The notes under the pieces: generated by a model
What the model was told of the DNA's origin: nothing
Databases searched by the model: none
What the model saw: only the letters and a program-made list of their open reading frames with translations
Source: Bacteroidales bacterium
GTDB taxonomy: Bacteria > Bacteroidota > Bacteroidia > Bacteroidales > UBA4181
NCBI GenBank assembly: GCA_031275285.1
Contig: JAISOY010000065.1
Coordinates: 1 to 50,533 of the forward strand
Direction: 5' to 3'
Length of the DNA: 50,533 nt
Shown: positions 1-8,410 of the stretch, in pieces
Layout of the letters: every line of letters starts with the position of its first letter
How positions within the stretch are numbered: the stretch's first letter is position 1
Translations under genes and position numbers: made by a program

Positions 1-1
1 T

Positions 2-982
2 GATCCGGACGTAAAAAAAATCAAAATCACACTTTACCGCGTAGCGAATAACTCAAGGGTAATCAGTGCCTTAATGAATGCTGTACAAAACGGGAAAGAA
101 GTGATCGTTGTTATCGAATTGCAAGCCCGGTTTGATGAATATGCCAATATATACTGGGCACGTAAACTGGAAGAAATCGGAGCAAAGGTCTTGTTTGGCA
201 TACAGGGATTGAAAGTACATAGCAAACTCACCCTGATCACCAAAAGAACAGGCAATCGGACAAGATATTATTCGGTAATCGGCACCGGAAATTTTCACGA
301 AGGCAATGCAGCCGCTTATACTGATGTTGCTTTGCTTACATCTGACCAACGTATCGGACGAGAAGTAGAAAAGCTTTTCGATTATTTTGAAAACCCATTT
401 AAATATCCAATATTCAGGCACTTACTCGTATCCCCCCAATTTATGCGTAAAAAGATTTATTCCATGATTGATGCAGAGATACGGAATGCCAAAGCCGGGC
501 AAGAAGCCTGGATACTAATAAAAATAAATAACCTGGTTGATCCGGAGATGATTCGCAAATTATACCATGCAAGCCAGGCCGGAGTTCCTATTAAAATGGT
601 AGTACGGGGTATATGTTCCCTGATACCGGGGGTGAAAGGAGCCAGCGAAAATATTGAAGCTGTTAGCATCGTTGGACGTTACCTCGAACATTCGCGGATT
701 TTTATTTTTTGTAATGGTGGTAATGAGAAATATTATATATCATCAGCCGATTGGATGTCCCGAAACTTAAACGCCCGGATCGAAGTGGCAGCTCCTGTGT
801 ATGATCCCGATTTGCAGAAAGAATTAAAATTCATTATCACCGATCAGTTACAGGATAATGTAAAAGCCCGTATCATTAACAAAGAGAGAGACAACAGGTA
901 TAAGAGAAATTCCCAACCACCACTAATGTCTCAAGCCTCTATATACGAACATTATAAGCTTTTTCTAAAGAACGGAAAATAA
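2..982 (+). CDS. ppk1: polyphosphate kinase 1, C-terminal part (5' end outside window)
   Basis: This is the C-terminal part of polyphosphate kinase, which reversibly polymerises the gamma-phosphate of ATP into inorganic polyphosphate. The frame is open from base 2, so the gene starts left of the window. The first visible residues (DPDVKKIKITLYRVA) are the usual PPK1 lead-in to the first phospholipase-D-like catalytic domain. Two histidine segments are visible, LKVHSKLTL and YLEHSRIFIF. By family knowledge these hold the two conserved histidines, the second being the autophosphorylated one in E. coli Ppk. The C-terminus after the PLD-like fold is short and lysine-rich. A DUF3108 gene follows 75 bp downstream on the same strand. 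The family call is firm; the N and head domains cannot be assessed. Confidence 0.95.
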   Translation, partial: DPDVKKIKITLYRVANNSRVISALMNAVQNGKEVIVVIELQARFDEYANIYWARKLEEIGAKVLFGIQGLKVHSKLTLITKRTGNRTRYYSVIGTGNFHEGNAAAYTDVALLTSDQRIGREVEKLFDYFENPFKYPIFRHLLVSPQFMRKKIYSMIDAEIRNAKAGQEAWILIKINNLVDPEMIRKLYHASQAGVPIKMVVRGICSLIPGVKGASENIEAVSIVGRYLEHSRIFIFCNGGNEKYYISSADWMSRNLNARIEVAAPVYDPDLQKELKFIITDQLQDNVKARIINKERDNRYKRNSQPPLMSQASIYEHYKLFLKNGK

Positions 983-1057
983 CAGAATCCCTGTAACAAT
1001 ATAGTTAAATAAAACGTATATGGTTATTGAAGTATACACCTGATAAACATAAAAACA

Positions 1058-1828
1058 ATGCATATTGCTTTTCTCATTCCATTATTTCTAATATCTTTTC
1101 TCCCATCTGAGACACAAAAGGATTACCTGGAAGAACCAGCTTTCCAAAGCGGAGAAATATTGACCTATAAAATCCGTTATGGAATTATTACCGGAGGACA
1201 AGTAAAAATATCGGCTAATGAAACTACCCTTAACAATAAATCTGTCTATCATGCAGTTTTGGAAGGGAAAACAACCGGGTTAATTGACAAAATATACAAA
1301 GTACATGATATTTATGAAAGTTATTTCAATCTGGAAAACAATCTTCCGGATAAGGCGGTCCGTAACATCCGGGAAGGAAGTTACCGTTATTATGATGAAG
1401 TAATGTATAACCACGATTCGTTATATGTGGAAAGCCAGCGAAATGGCAGGGTATCTGTCCCTAAAAATACTTTAGACATGGCTTCTGTCGCATTCTATGT
1501 CAGAAGATTGAATTTAAATGCATTAAAACCCGATGATATCATCCATTTAGATACTTATTTCGGTGATAGTTTATTTCCGTTTTATATTGTATATAAAGGT
1601 AAAGAAACCATATCTGTCAGTGCTGGAAAATTCAAATGCTTCAAATTTGTTCCTATTGTCGAACCCGGACGTGTTTTTGAAAGTAATGATGATATGACGA
1701 TATGGTTCAGCGATGATATGAATAAAATACCCATAAGTATTAAGTTTGATATCATAGTAGGATCTTTCAGATGTGACCTGACAAAATTCGAAAACTTAAA
1801 ATACCCGTTAACCTCCAAAGTAAAATAG
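1058..1828 (+). CDS. DUF3108 domain-containing exported protein
   Basis: A 256-residue protein with a hydrophobic N-terminus (MHIAFLIPLFLISFLP) that looks like a signal peptide. The body matches the DUF3108 pattern: FQSGEILTYKIRYGIITGGQ near residue 30, then a run of beta-strand-like segments and a conserved DDMTIWFSDD stretch close to the C-terminus. DUF3108 proteins are predicted periplasmic beta-rich proteins of unknown biochemical role, common in Bacteroidota. It lies between ppk1 and a DUF1573 gene on the same strand, with gaps of 75 and 96 bp, so co-transcription is possible but not shown. Nothing is unusual in its length or composition. Confidence 0.85.
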   Translation: MHIAFLIPLFLISFLPSETQKDYLEEPAFQSGEILTYKIRYGIITGGQVKISANETTLNNKSVYHAVLEGKTTGLIDKIYKVHDIYESYFNLENNLPDKAVRNIREGSYRYYDEVMYNHDSLYVESQRNGRVSVPKNTLDMASVAFYVRRLNLNALKPDDIIHLDTYFGDSLFPFYIVYKGKETISVSAGKFKCFKFVPIVEPGRVFESNDDMTIWFSDDMNKIPISIKFDIIVGSFRCDLTKFENLKYPLTSKVK

Positions 1829-1924
1829 CGGAAAAGGCATGAATTTTGATAACTGGTTTCTAAACCTTTTTACGTTTAATTCGTATAATACATCATCAGT
1901 TAAAAATTAAAATAACATAGCGCA

Positions 1925-2368
1925 ATGAAAAAAATATTATTTATAATGGTTGTTTGTTTTGCTGTAGCAGTAAAAGGATTTGCTCAAGAAGCAACCAAAA
2001 CGGAAAAAGAAGAAAAGCAGGAAGTGTTGGACATGAAATTCGATGAAACTACACATGATGTCGGTACCATCGAATACAATGGTAAAGCAGAATATGAATT
2101 TACATTCACCAACATGAGTAAAGAACCGATCATTATCCAAAGATGCAGTTCCGGATGTGGATGTACTGTTCCTACCTGCCCGAAAGAAAAGCCAATCAAA
2201 CCGGGAGAAAAGGGAACCATCAAAGTAAAGTATCTCACCACCAATGTCGCCTCTCCTTTTATGAAAGATGTGACCGTTTATTCTAATGCAAAAAATTCAC
2301 CTGTTAAATTAACAATAAAAGGTGTTGTTGCACAAAAAGTTGAAAATAAGGATGTTTCCGAAAAATAA
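1925..2368 (+). CDS. DUF1573 domain-containing secreted protein
   Basis: A 147-residue protein with a clear signal peptide (MKKILFIMVVCFAVAVKGFAQ). The mature part carries one DUF1573 domain, an immunoglobulin-like ASPM/SPD-2/Hydin-type fold. Diagnostic segments are FDETTHDVGTI near residue 40, the cysteine cluster CSSGCGCTVPTC and the strand motif KPGEKGTIKVKY. These proteins are abundant in Bacteroidota and presumed periplasmic or surface-exposed; the function is unknown. The gene ends 17 bp before a strong bidirectional hairpin and converges with the HAD phosphatase gene. A near-consensus TACGTTTA at 1871-1878 could be its own promoter. Confidence 0.9.
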   Translation: MKKILFIMVVCFAVAVKGFAQEATKTEKEEKQEVLDMKFDETTHDVGTIEYNGKAEYEFTFTNMSKEPIIIQRCSSGCGCTVPTCPKEKPIKPGEKGTIKVKYLTTNVASPFMKDVTVYSNAKNSPVKLTIKGVVAQKVENKDVSEK

Positions 2369-2385
2369 AATAAATTTGACTAAAT

Positions 2386-2421
2386 AAAAAAACCTTTATC
2401 TTTAAAGATAAAGGTTTTTTT
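2386..2421. terminator. bidirectional intrinsic terminator between convergent genes
   Basis: Arms 2386-2400 and 2407-2421 form a perfect 15-bp inverted repeat around a TTTAAA centre. The stem has a CCTTTATC core flanked by A and T tracts, so a U-tract follows the hairpin on either strand. It sits between the stops of the DUF1573 gene (2368) and the HAD gene (2424), where a shared terminator is expected. Confidence 0.9.
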
Positions 2422-2423
2422 AT

Positions 2424-3203
2424 TTAGATGATGTTATAATGGACCAGTGCATTCCGGACTCCATCATCATCTACAGAATCAGTTACATAATCTGCTACAG
2501 CTTTTACCTGATCTTTCGCATTTCCCATCGCAACTCCAATTGCAACATGTTTCAGCATGGACATGTCATTTCCACCATCACCAAAAGCCATTGTCTCTTC
2601 AATTCTTAAATCATAGTATTTGAGAAATTCGTCGATTCCGGTTTGTTTACTGTTGCCCTGAACATTTATATCGGCGAATAAATGGTTCCAACGGCTGGAA
2701 TCACAATGAATGAAAATATCTTTCATTAATTGTCGTTCCACATCCTCATCTACATATACATTAATTTGAAAAATTTCATCTTTTGCAGCTTCATGAATAT
2801 CGATTATTCCAGGAACAGGTAAATTTACTAACCGAGCCATTTCTTCCACTCTCTGATTAACATAATTAATGCTAATCTTATCTTTTGTCATGAATGAACA
2901 AGGAAACTGTTGTCCATTTTCCAGATAAGTCAACAGGGCCTTGATATCATCCTCCGGTATTGGATTCTTTACAACAATATCATCCTTGTCTGTAATACAA
3001 TAAGCTCCGTTTAGTGTGATATAACCATCAAATTGTAAATTACCCAGATCCGGTATTTGAGGAAATGAACGTCCGGTAGCAATAAATATTTTTATTCCGT
3101 TTTTCTTTGCTTCATTAATCGCATCAACAGTTGACCGGGGAACAGTATGACTTTTAAAACTCACTAAAGTCCCGTCAATATCGAAAAATATAGCTTTAAT
3201 CAT
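2424..3203 (-). CDS. HAD-superfamily Cof-type (IIB) phosphatase
   Basis: A 259-residue cytosolic haloacid-dehalogenase-like hydrolase. Motif I is at the N-terminus (FFDIDGTLV), with the nucleophile and acid/base aspartates. A threonine motif II follows (FIATGRS), and the C-terminal motif IV is GDGGNDMSML. The large C2-type cap between motifs II and III and the spacing place it in the Cof/YidA group, which dephosphorylates sugar phosphates and related small metabolites. The exact substrate cannot be read from sequence. It is transcribed towards the shared terminator at 2386-2421. Upstream lies a GC-rich non-coding element, and no convincing promoter hexamer was found. Confidence 0.93.
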   Translation of the reverse strand: MIKAIFFDIDGTLVSFKSHTVPRSTVDAINEAKKNGIKIFIATGRSFPQIPDLGNLQFDGYITLNGAYCITDKDDIVVKNPIPEDDIKALLTYLENGQQFPCSFMTKDKISINYVNQRVEEMARLVNLPVPGIIDIHEAAKDEIFQINVYVDEDVERQLMKDIFIHCDSSRWNHLFADINVQGNSKQTGIDEFLKYYDLRIEETMAFGDGGNDMSMLKHVAIGVAMGNAKDQVKAVADYVTDSVDDDGVRNALVHYNII

Positions 3204-3261
3204 TATGATAAGTAGGTGTTCATAATTAGTTCACATATATCATATTTCCTGTACTCATACA

Positions 3262-3450
3262 GTGGTGTTACATCTGGGAGGCCTGAGCTTCCGGAAGTGG
3301 GCACCAGCCCTGCTAAGTGAAGGGGCAAGCCGGAAGCTGTCTGAGCCGCCAGGCAAGTTCTTCCGGCGTCCCGTAGCGTGCTGTGGCTGGTCGCTGAGGA
3401 AGCAAGCCTTGATTTTTGCTTCTTTTTATCAAGAAAAAGAAGGGTAAAAA
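3262..3450. repeat. GC-rich intergenic element with hairpins
   Basis: The 310-bp gap between the HAD and aminopeptidase genes holds a block much richer in GC than its surroundings. An inverted pair GCTTCCGG / CCGGAAGC lies at 3287-3294 and 3330-3337. The 3' end carries a 9-bp perfect hairpin (CTTCTTTTT 3419-3427 / AAAAAGAAG 3434-3442, loop ATCAAG). Similar tails are familiar to me from dispersed intergenic repeats of Bacteroidota, but I could not check copy number here. Short open frames run through it on both strands, but they have repeat-like composition and no recognisable product, so I treat it as non-coding. Confidence 0.5.
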
Positions 3451-3513
3451 ATGATTTCATATATGTATGATATAATTTTGAACTATTATTTAAATATATT
3501 AGTTATCCCAGAA

Positions 3514-4812
3514 TCAATTAGTTCGTTGATTCATCAATCTTTCAATTTCTTCAGGTTCAATAGGAATATCTTTCATTAAATCAATAGGCTCTGAAGGAGT
3601 GATGAGCACATCATTCTCCAGGCGAATACCGATCTCTTCTTCAGGGATATAAATCCCCGGCTCACAGGTGAGCACTACTCCCGGTTGAATCGGCTCATAG
3701 CGGTCTCCCACATCATGAACATCCAAACCTAAAGGATGAGTTACCCCATGCATGAAATATTTCTGGTATAATGGTCTATCCGGATCCTGACGGCGAAGTT
3801 CTTCCATTGAATAAAGCCCCAGCTTTATATGTTCTTCTTCCCAAAACCGGCGTGTTTGCAGATTAATCTGCACAATGGACATACCTGATTTCATTATCCC
3901 TATCACATTGCGAAACACCCGTAATACCGAGTCATACAATTGTCGTTGACGGGGTGTAAAGCGACCGGATATAGGAATAGTACGGGAACAATCCGAATTA
4001 TAATTAGCCAGTTCAGCACCAAAATCGAGCAGAACCATTTCCCCATCCCTGATTTTACGATTGTTCTCATGATAATGCAATACACAAGCATTTTTGCCCG
4101 AAGCTATAATCGGGAGAAAAGCATGTCCGGTAGCACCATTACGCAACATCTCACAGGTCATTTCAGCTTCAATCTCATATTCGAACATATCCGGTTCAAC
4201 AGTTTTAATCACCCGGTCAAAAGCTAATTTTGTAATATCACAGGCACAACGGATCAATTGTATTTCTTCAGGTTGTTTCAAAAAACGAAGAGAAGTCATT
4301 AATGGTGCCAAACGCCCGTACTGATGTAGGGGAAAACGGGTTTTAAGTGCAGTGGTAACCCGCAGATCATAGGTGATTAATTCGATATCCCTTTTTACAT
4401 TTTCTTCAATATCAAAATAAATATGATCCGAAGGATAGGCCAAATCATCGATAAAATGTTTCAACTTATCAATATCCATGATCGTTCCTACCCCGGAAAT
4501 AGAAGTTGCCTCTTCTTGTGTCAATCGATGCCCGTCCCAGGTTTCACTCAACGTATCGGGTTGAAGGATGAATAATACTTCCCTGTATTTGGGATTAGGG
4601 TGATCCGGACAAAGTGTAAGAATGGTTCGTGGTTGGTTGATGCCCGACAAATAAAAAAGATTGGAGTTTTGCCGGAATAAATAATACTGATCACCACTTC
4701 GAGGCATCTTATCATTGGAAAATATCAAAGCCAATGATTTTGGCGGAAGCATACTCGCTAATTTTTTCCTGTTCTTTACATAAAAGGAAGATGGAAAGGC
4801 AGCACATTTCAT
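3514..4812 (-). CDS. pepP: Xaa-Pro aminopeptidase (peptidase M24B)
   Basis: A 432-residue cytosolic metallopeptidase that removes an N-terminal residue preceding proline. The N-terminal AMP_N domain includes MPRSGDQYYLFRQNSNLFYL and a WDGHR segment. The C-terminal pita-bread domain carries the five expected metal ligands: two Asp in LLDFGAE and NSDCSRTI, His in GVTHPLGLDVHD, and Glu in TCEPGIYIPEE and GIRLENDVLIT. Length agrees with E. coli PepP (about 440). A TATATTTG element lies 60-67 bp upstream of the start, so it probably has its own promoter although EttA lies upstream on the same strand. Confidence 0.95.
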   Translation of the reverse strand: MKCAAFPSSFYVKNRKKLASMLPPKSLALIFSNDKMPRSGDQYYLFRQNSNLFYLSGINQPRTILTLCPDHPNPKYREVLFILQPDTLSETWDGHRLTQEEATSISGVGTIMDIDKLKHFIDDLAYPSDHIYFDIEENVKRDIELITYDLRVTTALKTRFPLHQYGRLAPLMTSLRFLKQPEEIQLIRCACDITKLAFDRVIKTVEPDMFEYEIEAEMTCEMLRNGATGHAFLPIIASGKNACVLHYHENNRKIRDGEMVLLDFGAELANYNSDCSRTIPISGRFTPRQRQLYDSVLRVFRNVIGIMKSGMSIVQINLQTRRFWEEEHIKLGLYSMEELRRQDPDRPLYQKYFMHGVTHPLGLDVHDVGDRYEPIQPGVVLTCEPGIYIPEEEIGIRLENDVLITPSEPIDLMKDIPIEPEEIERLMNQRTN

Positions 4813-4871
4813 GATATTACATTTAAATTCCCATACAACAACCGCATTTGCTAAGTGTTATACGAATTATT

Positions 4872-4879
4872 CAAATATA
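4872..4879 (-). promoter_or_regulatory. candidate -7 element (TATATTTG) for pepP
   Basis: On the minus strand this reads TATATTTG, an exact match to the Bacteroidota -7 consensus TAnnTTTG, in the 89-bp gap between ettA and pepP. It would give a leader of about 50 nt. No clear -33 TTTG box was seen. Confidence 0.45.
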
Positions 4880-4901
4880 GCGATTTTTTCTGATTAAGCG
4901 G

Positions 4902-6578
4902 CTATTCTATCAATTTTCTATACCTGATCCTTCTCGGACCTTCATCTCCAAGACGTTTTTTCCGGTTCTCCTCGTATTCAGAATAAGAACCTTCAAAAAA
5001 ATACACATTTGAATCACCTTCAAAAGCAAGAATATGCGTCGCAATACGATCAAGGAACCAGCGATCATGAGATATGACTACGGCACAACCTGCAAAACTC
5101 TCCAAACCCTCTTCAAGTGCCCTCAAAGTATTCACATCGATATCATTCGTCGGCTCATCCAGTAAAAGTACATTTCCTTCTTCCTTCAGGGCCATAGCCA
5201 GATGCAACCGGTTTCTTTCCCCACCGGATAATACTCCGCATTTTTTCTCCTGATCTGCACCACTGAAATTAAAACGTGCAACATATGCACGTGCATTTAC
5301 CTGTTTTCCGCCGAGGGGTATCAATTCATTACCTTGTGATATTACCTGGTATACGGTTTTTTCCGGGTCTATATCTTTGTGGCTTTGATCAACATAGGCA
5401 ATTTTTACCGTCTCACCGACATCAAAAGTTCCGGTATCGGGCTTTTCCATTCCCATAATCAGCCGGAATAAGGTGGTTTTCCCTGCTCCATTCGGACCAA
5501 TTACCCCAACGATGCCTGCCGGAGGAAGATTAAAATAGAGATGGTCGAACAACAACCTTTCATCATATGACTTTGACACATCTTCTGCCTTTACTACCTT
5601 ATCTCCCAAACGCGGACCATTGGGAATATATATTTCCAATTTCTCTTCTTTTTGTTGGCTGTCTTCATTCAGCATTTTATCATACGCCGACAAACGGGCT
5701 TTCGATTTTGCATGCCTGGCCTTTGGTGCCATACGTACCCACTCCAGTTCCCGTTCCAACGTTTTTCTTCGTTTACTTTCCTGCTTTTCTTCCTGGGCCA
5801 TACGTTTTGTCTTTTGCTCTAGCCATGAAGAATAATTTCCCTTCCATGGTATTCCTTCTCCACGATCAAGTTCCAGAATCCATCCAGCTACATTATCCAA
5901 AAAATAACGATCATGCGTAATGGCGATCACAGTACCCTTATATTGTTGCAAATGCATCTCAAGCCATTGCACCGACTCGGCATCAAGATGGTTGGTCGGC
6001 TCATCCAGTAACAAAATATCCGGTTCCCTTAATAATAAACGGCAAAGTGCTACACGACGGCGCTCTCCTCCGGACAAGACAGAAATAGGAGTATCAGCAT
6101 CCGGACAACGTAATGCATCCATTGCCCTCTCAAGCTTACTATCAAGATCCCAGCCGCCCACCTGGTCAATTTTTTCTGTTAATTCTCCCTGACGGATCAT
6201 TAATTGATTCATCTCATCATCACTCATCGGTTCCATGAAGCGATTGTTCACATCTTCGTATTCTTTCATCAAGTCTACAATTTCCTGAACTCCTTCCTGA
6301 ACAATATCTTTTACTGTTTTACTTTCATCCAGATGAGGTTCTTGTTCGAGATAACCGACAGAATATCCCGGCGAAAAAACCACTTCTCCCTGAAATGATT
6401 TTTCAATTCCTGCTATTATCTTTAATAATGTTGATTTTCCTGAACCGTTCAATCCGATGATACCGATTTTGGCTCCATAAAAAAATGACAGATATATATC
6501 TTTTAATACCTGCTTATGCGGAGGGAAAGTTTTATTCACCCCAACCATTGAGAAAATAATTTTTTTATCGTCTGACAT
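4902..6578 (-). CDS. ettA: energy-dependent translational throttle protein EttA (ABC-F)
   Basis: A 558-residue soluble ABC-F ATPase with two nucleotide-binding domains and no membrane segments. EttA binds the ribosomal E site and gates the first peptide bond according to ADP/ATP ratio in E. coli (family knowledge). Visible motifs are Walker A GLNGSGKST (about residue 42) and GPNGAGKTT (second half), signatures LSGGERRRVALCR and LSGGERNRLHLAM, and Walker B segments LLLDEPTNHLD and LLLDEPTNDID. The linker between the domains carries the basic EREL/KARHAKSKAR segment. Length is almost the same as E. coli EttA (555). A TACTTTCG hexamer lies about 40 bp upstream. Confidence 0.95.
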   Translation of the reverse strand: MSDDKKIIFSMVGVNKTFPPHKQVLKDIYLSFFYGAKIGIIGLNGSGKSTLLKIIAGIEKSFQGEVVFSPGYSVGYLEQEPHLDESKTVKDIVQEGVQEIVDLMKEYEDVNNRFMEPMSDDEMNQLMIRQGELTEKIDQVGGWDLDSKLERAMDALRCPDADTPISVLSGGERRRVALCRLLLREPDILLLDEPTNHLDAESVQWLEMHLQQYKGTVIAITHDRYFLDNVAGWILELDRGEGIPWKGNYSSWLEQKTKRMAQEEKQESKRRKTLERELEWVRMAPKARHAKSKARLSAYDKMLNEDSQQKEEKLEIYIPNGPRLGDKVVKAEDVSKSYDERLLFDHLYFNLPPAGIVGVIGPNGAGKTTLFRLIMGMEKPDTGTFDVGETVKIAYVDQSHKDIDPEKTVYQVISQGNELIPLGGKQVNARAYVARFNFSGADQEKKCGVLSGGERNRLHLAMALKEEGNVLLLDEPTNDIDVNTLRALEEGLESFAGCAVVISHDRWFLDRIATHILAFEGDSNVYFFEGSYSEYEENRKKRLGDEGPRRIRYRKLIE

Positions 6579-6613
6579 ATCTTATTTTTTTGATTACACC
6601 CTAAATTCTGATG

Positions 6614-6621
6614 CGAAAGTA
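6614..6621 (-). promoter_or_regulatory. candidate -7 element (TACTTTCG) for ettA
   Basis: The minus strand reads TACTTTCG about 40 bp upstream of the ettA start, one base off TAnnTTTG. Position fits a short leader; no -33 box is evident. Confidence 0.35.
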
Positions 6622-6842
6622 CAAAAAACATCTGAACCCCAAGACCGGAGTTTTGTATGATTTTTTAACATTCAATGATTAATAGCCATTATCGGGATTT
6701 TCTATAGAAAAATAGAAAAAAATGTACGAAGCTGAACAATAAAAATAATAAAATTCCGTATCTTTAGGTAAATATTTATTATGTTTACCCGAATCAATTA
6801 TGACCTTGGGAAATGCTAATTTTATGATAAAAATCAACAAAA

Positions 6843-7694
6843 ATGCAAGATAATCAAGACAATAATGTAATCGTTGTTACATGGGATTTTACTGTAGTTT
6901 CTGAATATGCTTTAGCTCATGCTGTAAAAATTGCACACATTATGAAATACAGCATTAAATTACTCCATATTGTGGATCCGGGAGCATCACCGGGTGTAAT
7001 AGATAAAGCGCGCAGAGGGATGGCTAAGGTATGTAATAGGACATTTGACAATGAGGGGATTATATGTAGGGTTGTTGTAAAAGAAGGTAGCCTGTTTTCT
7101 GCTATTTCCGACTATGCGACACAATCCAACACTCAATTAGTGATTATGGGAACACACGGTATAAAAGGTTCTCAAAAATTATTTGGCAGTAAAGCATTGA
7201 AAGTAATTACAGGATCAAACGCTCCTTTTATTGTTGTCCAGTCCAAACCTGATAAAAGCAACAAGATATCCAATGTGGTTTTTCCTATTGACTTTAAGTC
7301 TGAGAACAAAGAAAAATTACAATGGGCTATTTACATAGGACGTAATTTTGCTTCTAAAATCCATTTATTTAAGTATCCGGTTTCCGATAGTGACCTGCAA
7401 AAGAAAGTAAATACCAACTTAAATTTCGCCATTCGTTTCCTCAAGCAACACAATATTGAATATGAAATCCATACAGCGCCAAAATCCAGTAATTTCTCCG
7501 GTGAGACGATACGTTTTTCTGAAAAAATGAATGCGGATTTAATTATTGTAACGACCACCAAGCATATCACACTCCTTGATTATATATTCGGCGCTGAAGA
7601 ACAGGAAATTATCGCCAACAGTGCCAAGATTCCTGTAATGTGCATGAACCCTCATGTCGGATACGCAGGGGTAGCGCAATATTTATATGGATAG
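6843..7694 (+). CDS. tandem universal stress protein (two UspA domains)
   Basis: A 283-residue cytosolic protein made of two UspA-fold domains, about residues 6-140 and 150-275. The first opens with NVIVVTWDFTVVSEYALAHA and ends with an ATP-binding-type glycine motif (GTHGIKGSQKLFGSKA). The second keeps the fold (VVFPIDFKSENKEKLQWA) but lacks the glycine-rich loop, so only the first domain is likely to bind nucleotide. Tandem Usps are general stress proteins; no specific partner is apparent. It converges with a receiver-only gene across a shared hairpin terminator. A TATCTTTA at 6759-6766 is a near-consensus promoter element. Confidence 0.9.
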   Translation: MQDNQDNNVIVVTWDFTVVSEYALAHAVKIAHIMKYSIKLLHIVDPGASPGVIDKARRGMAKVCNRTFDNEGIICRVVVKEGSLFSAISDYATQSNTQLVIMGTHGIKGSQKLFGSKALKVITGSNAPFIVVQSKPDKSNKISNVVFPIDFKSENKEKLQWAIYIGRNFASKIHLFKYPVSDSDLQKKVNTNLNFAIRFLKQHNIEYEIHTAPKSSNFSGETIRFSEKMNADLIIVTTTKHITLLDYIFGAEEQEIIANSAKIPVMCMNPHVGYAGVAQYLYG

Positions 7695-7703
7695 ATTTAA
7701 AAT

Positions 7704-7732
7704 AAAAGAGGAGAAAACAACCTCCTCTTTTT
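7704..7732. terminator. bidirectional hairpin terminator
   Basis: Arms 7704-7713 (AAAAGAGGAG) and 7722-7731 (CTCCTCTTTT) form a perfect 10-bp stem with an 8-nt loop. A U-run is available on both strands. It lies just after the Usp stop and overlaps the last codon of the convergent receiver gene. Confidence 0.85.
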
Positions 7733-8120
7733 AATTTGTTTCAGGCGGCAATATTTTTGAAATGGATTCTATCAAATTATCAATGAAATACCCGTCTTTT
7801 ATGATGTATTCTTCTACACCGGACGCCTTGGCTTCCTCAATGGTTTTTTCATCATCATTCCCGGATAAAACAATCACAGATACAAACGGACTATCTTTCT
7901 TTATCTTTCTAACAAGATCCAATCCCGTCATTTCCGCATTATTTCCACCTAAGAAAAAATCTACCACTACCAAACTCGGATTCATATATAAATGCTCAAT
8001 ACAATCTTCCCCATTGCTGAATGTTTTGGTGACATAACCATTCTTTGCCTTAAAGGTATACTCAAGCAAATTGATGAACATGGGTTCGTCATCAACAAAA
8101 AATATCAGTTTATCGCCCAT
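7731..8120 (-). CDS. stand-alone response-regulator receiver (CheY-like)
   Basis: A 129-residue single receiver domain without an output domain. Acidic pocket residues lie in IFFVDDEPMF, the phospho-acceptor Asp is in LVVVDFFLGG, the switch Ser in VIVLSGNDD and the conserved Lys in YIIKDGYF. It would accept phosphoryl groups from a histidine kinase and act by protein-protein contact, but no kinase is nearby, so the partner is unknown. A TAATTTTG element at 8159-8166 on the minus strand is a possible promoter. The stop codon lies in the terminator stem shared with the Usp gene. Confidence 0.92.
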   Translation of the reverse strand: MGDKLIFFVDDEPMFINLLEYTFKAKNGYVTKTFSNGEDCIEHLYMNPSLVVVDFFLGGNNAEMTGLDLVRKIKKDSPFVSVIVLSGNDDEKTIEEAKASGVEEYIIKDGYFIDNLIESISKILPPETN

Positions 8121-8158
8121 AAAAAATAAGCATTTAACCCATTAGATTTTTTCAAATT

Positions 8159-8166
8159 CAAAATTA
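8159..8166 (-). promoter_or_regulatory. candidate -7 element (TAATTTTG) for the receiver gene
   Basis: The minus strand reads TAATTTTG, matching TAnnTTTG, 39 bp upstream of the start. The region is AT-rich, so chance occurrence is possible. Confidence 0.35.
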
Positions 8167-8377
8167 CGATTAATTGTTGATATATTCAAAAAAATATCTT
8201 TACTATAGGATTTTTACGGAATTTACATGAACTGATATTTTCATTATATTTAGTGGAAATGATGCAAAAACAACTCTAAATAAGTACTTCATCGAACAAC
8301 CGTTAAGTTATTGTAGTGTCTTTTGTAAAAAAACAAAAAATAAACATAAAATTCGATCAAATATTCAGTTTTATAGC

Positions 8378-8385
8378 TATTTTTG
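8378..8385 (+). promoter_or_regulatory. candidate -7 element (TATTTTTG) for the capsule-type operon
   Basis: TATTTTTG matches the Bacteroidota -7 consensus and ends 25 bp before the first gene of the 8411-12059 set, giving a leader of roughly 18-20 nt. The rest of the 290-bp gap (8121-8410) shows nothing else. Confidence 0.5.
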
Positions 8386-8410
8386 CAATTTTGAACCATA
8401 ATACAAACGT

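Noticed and set aside
3203..3460. Short open frames on both strands across the GC-rich block
   Set aside because: Repeat-like composition, no recognisable product, and overlapping frames on opposite strands; better explained as a non-coding repeat.
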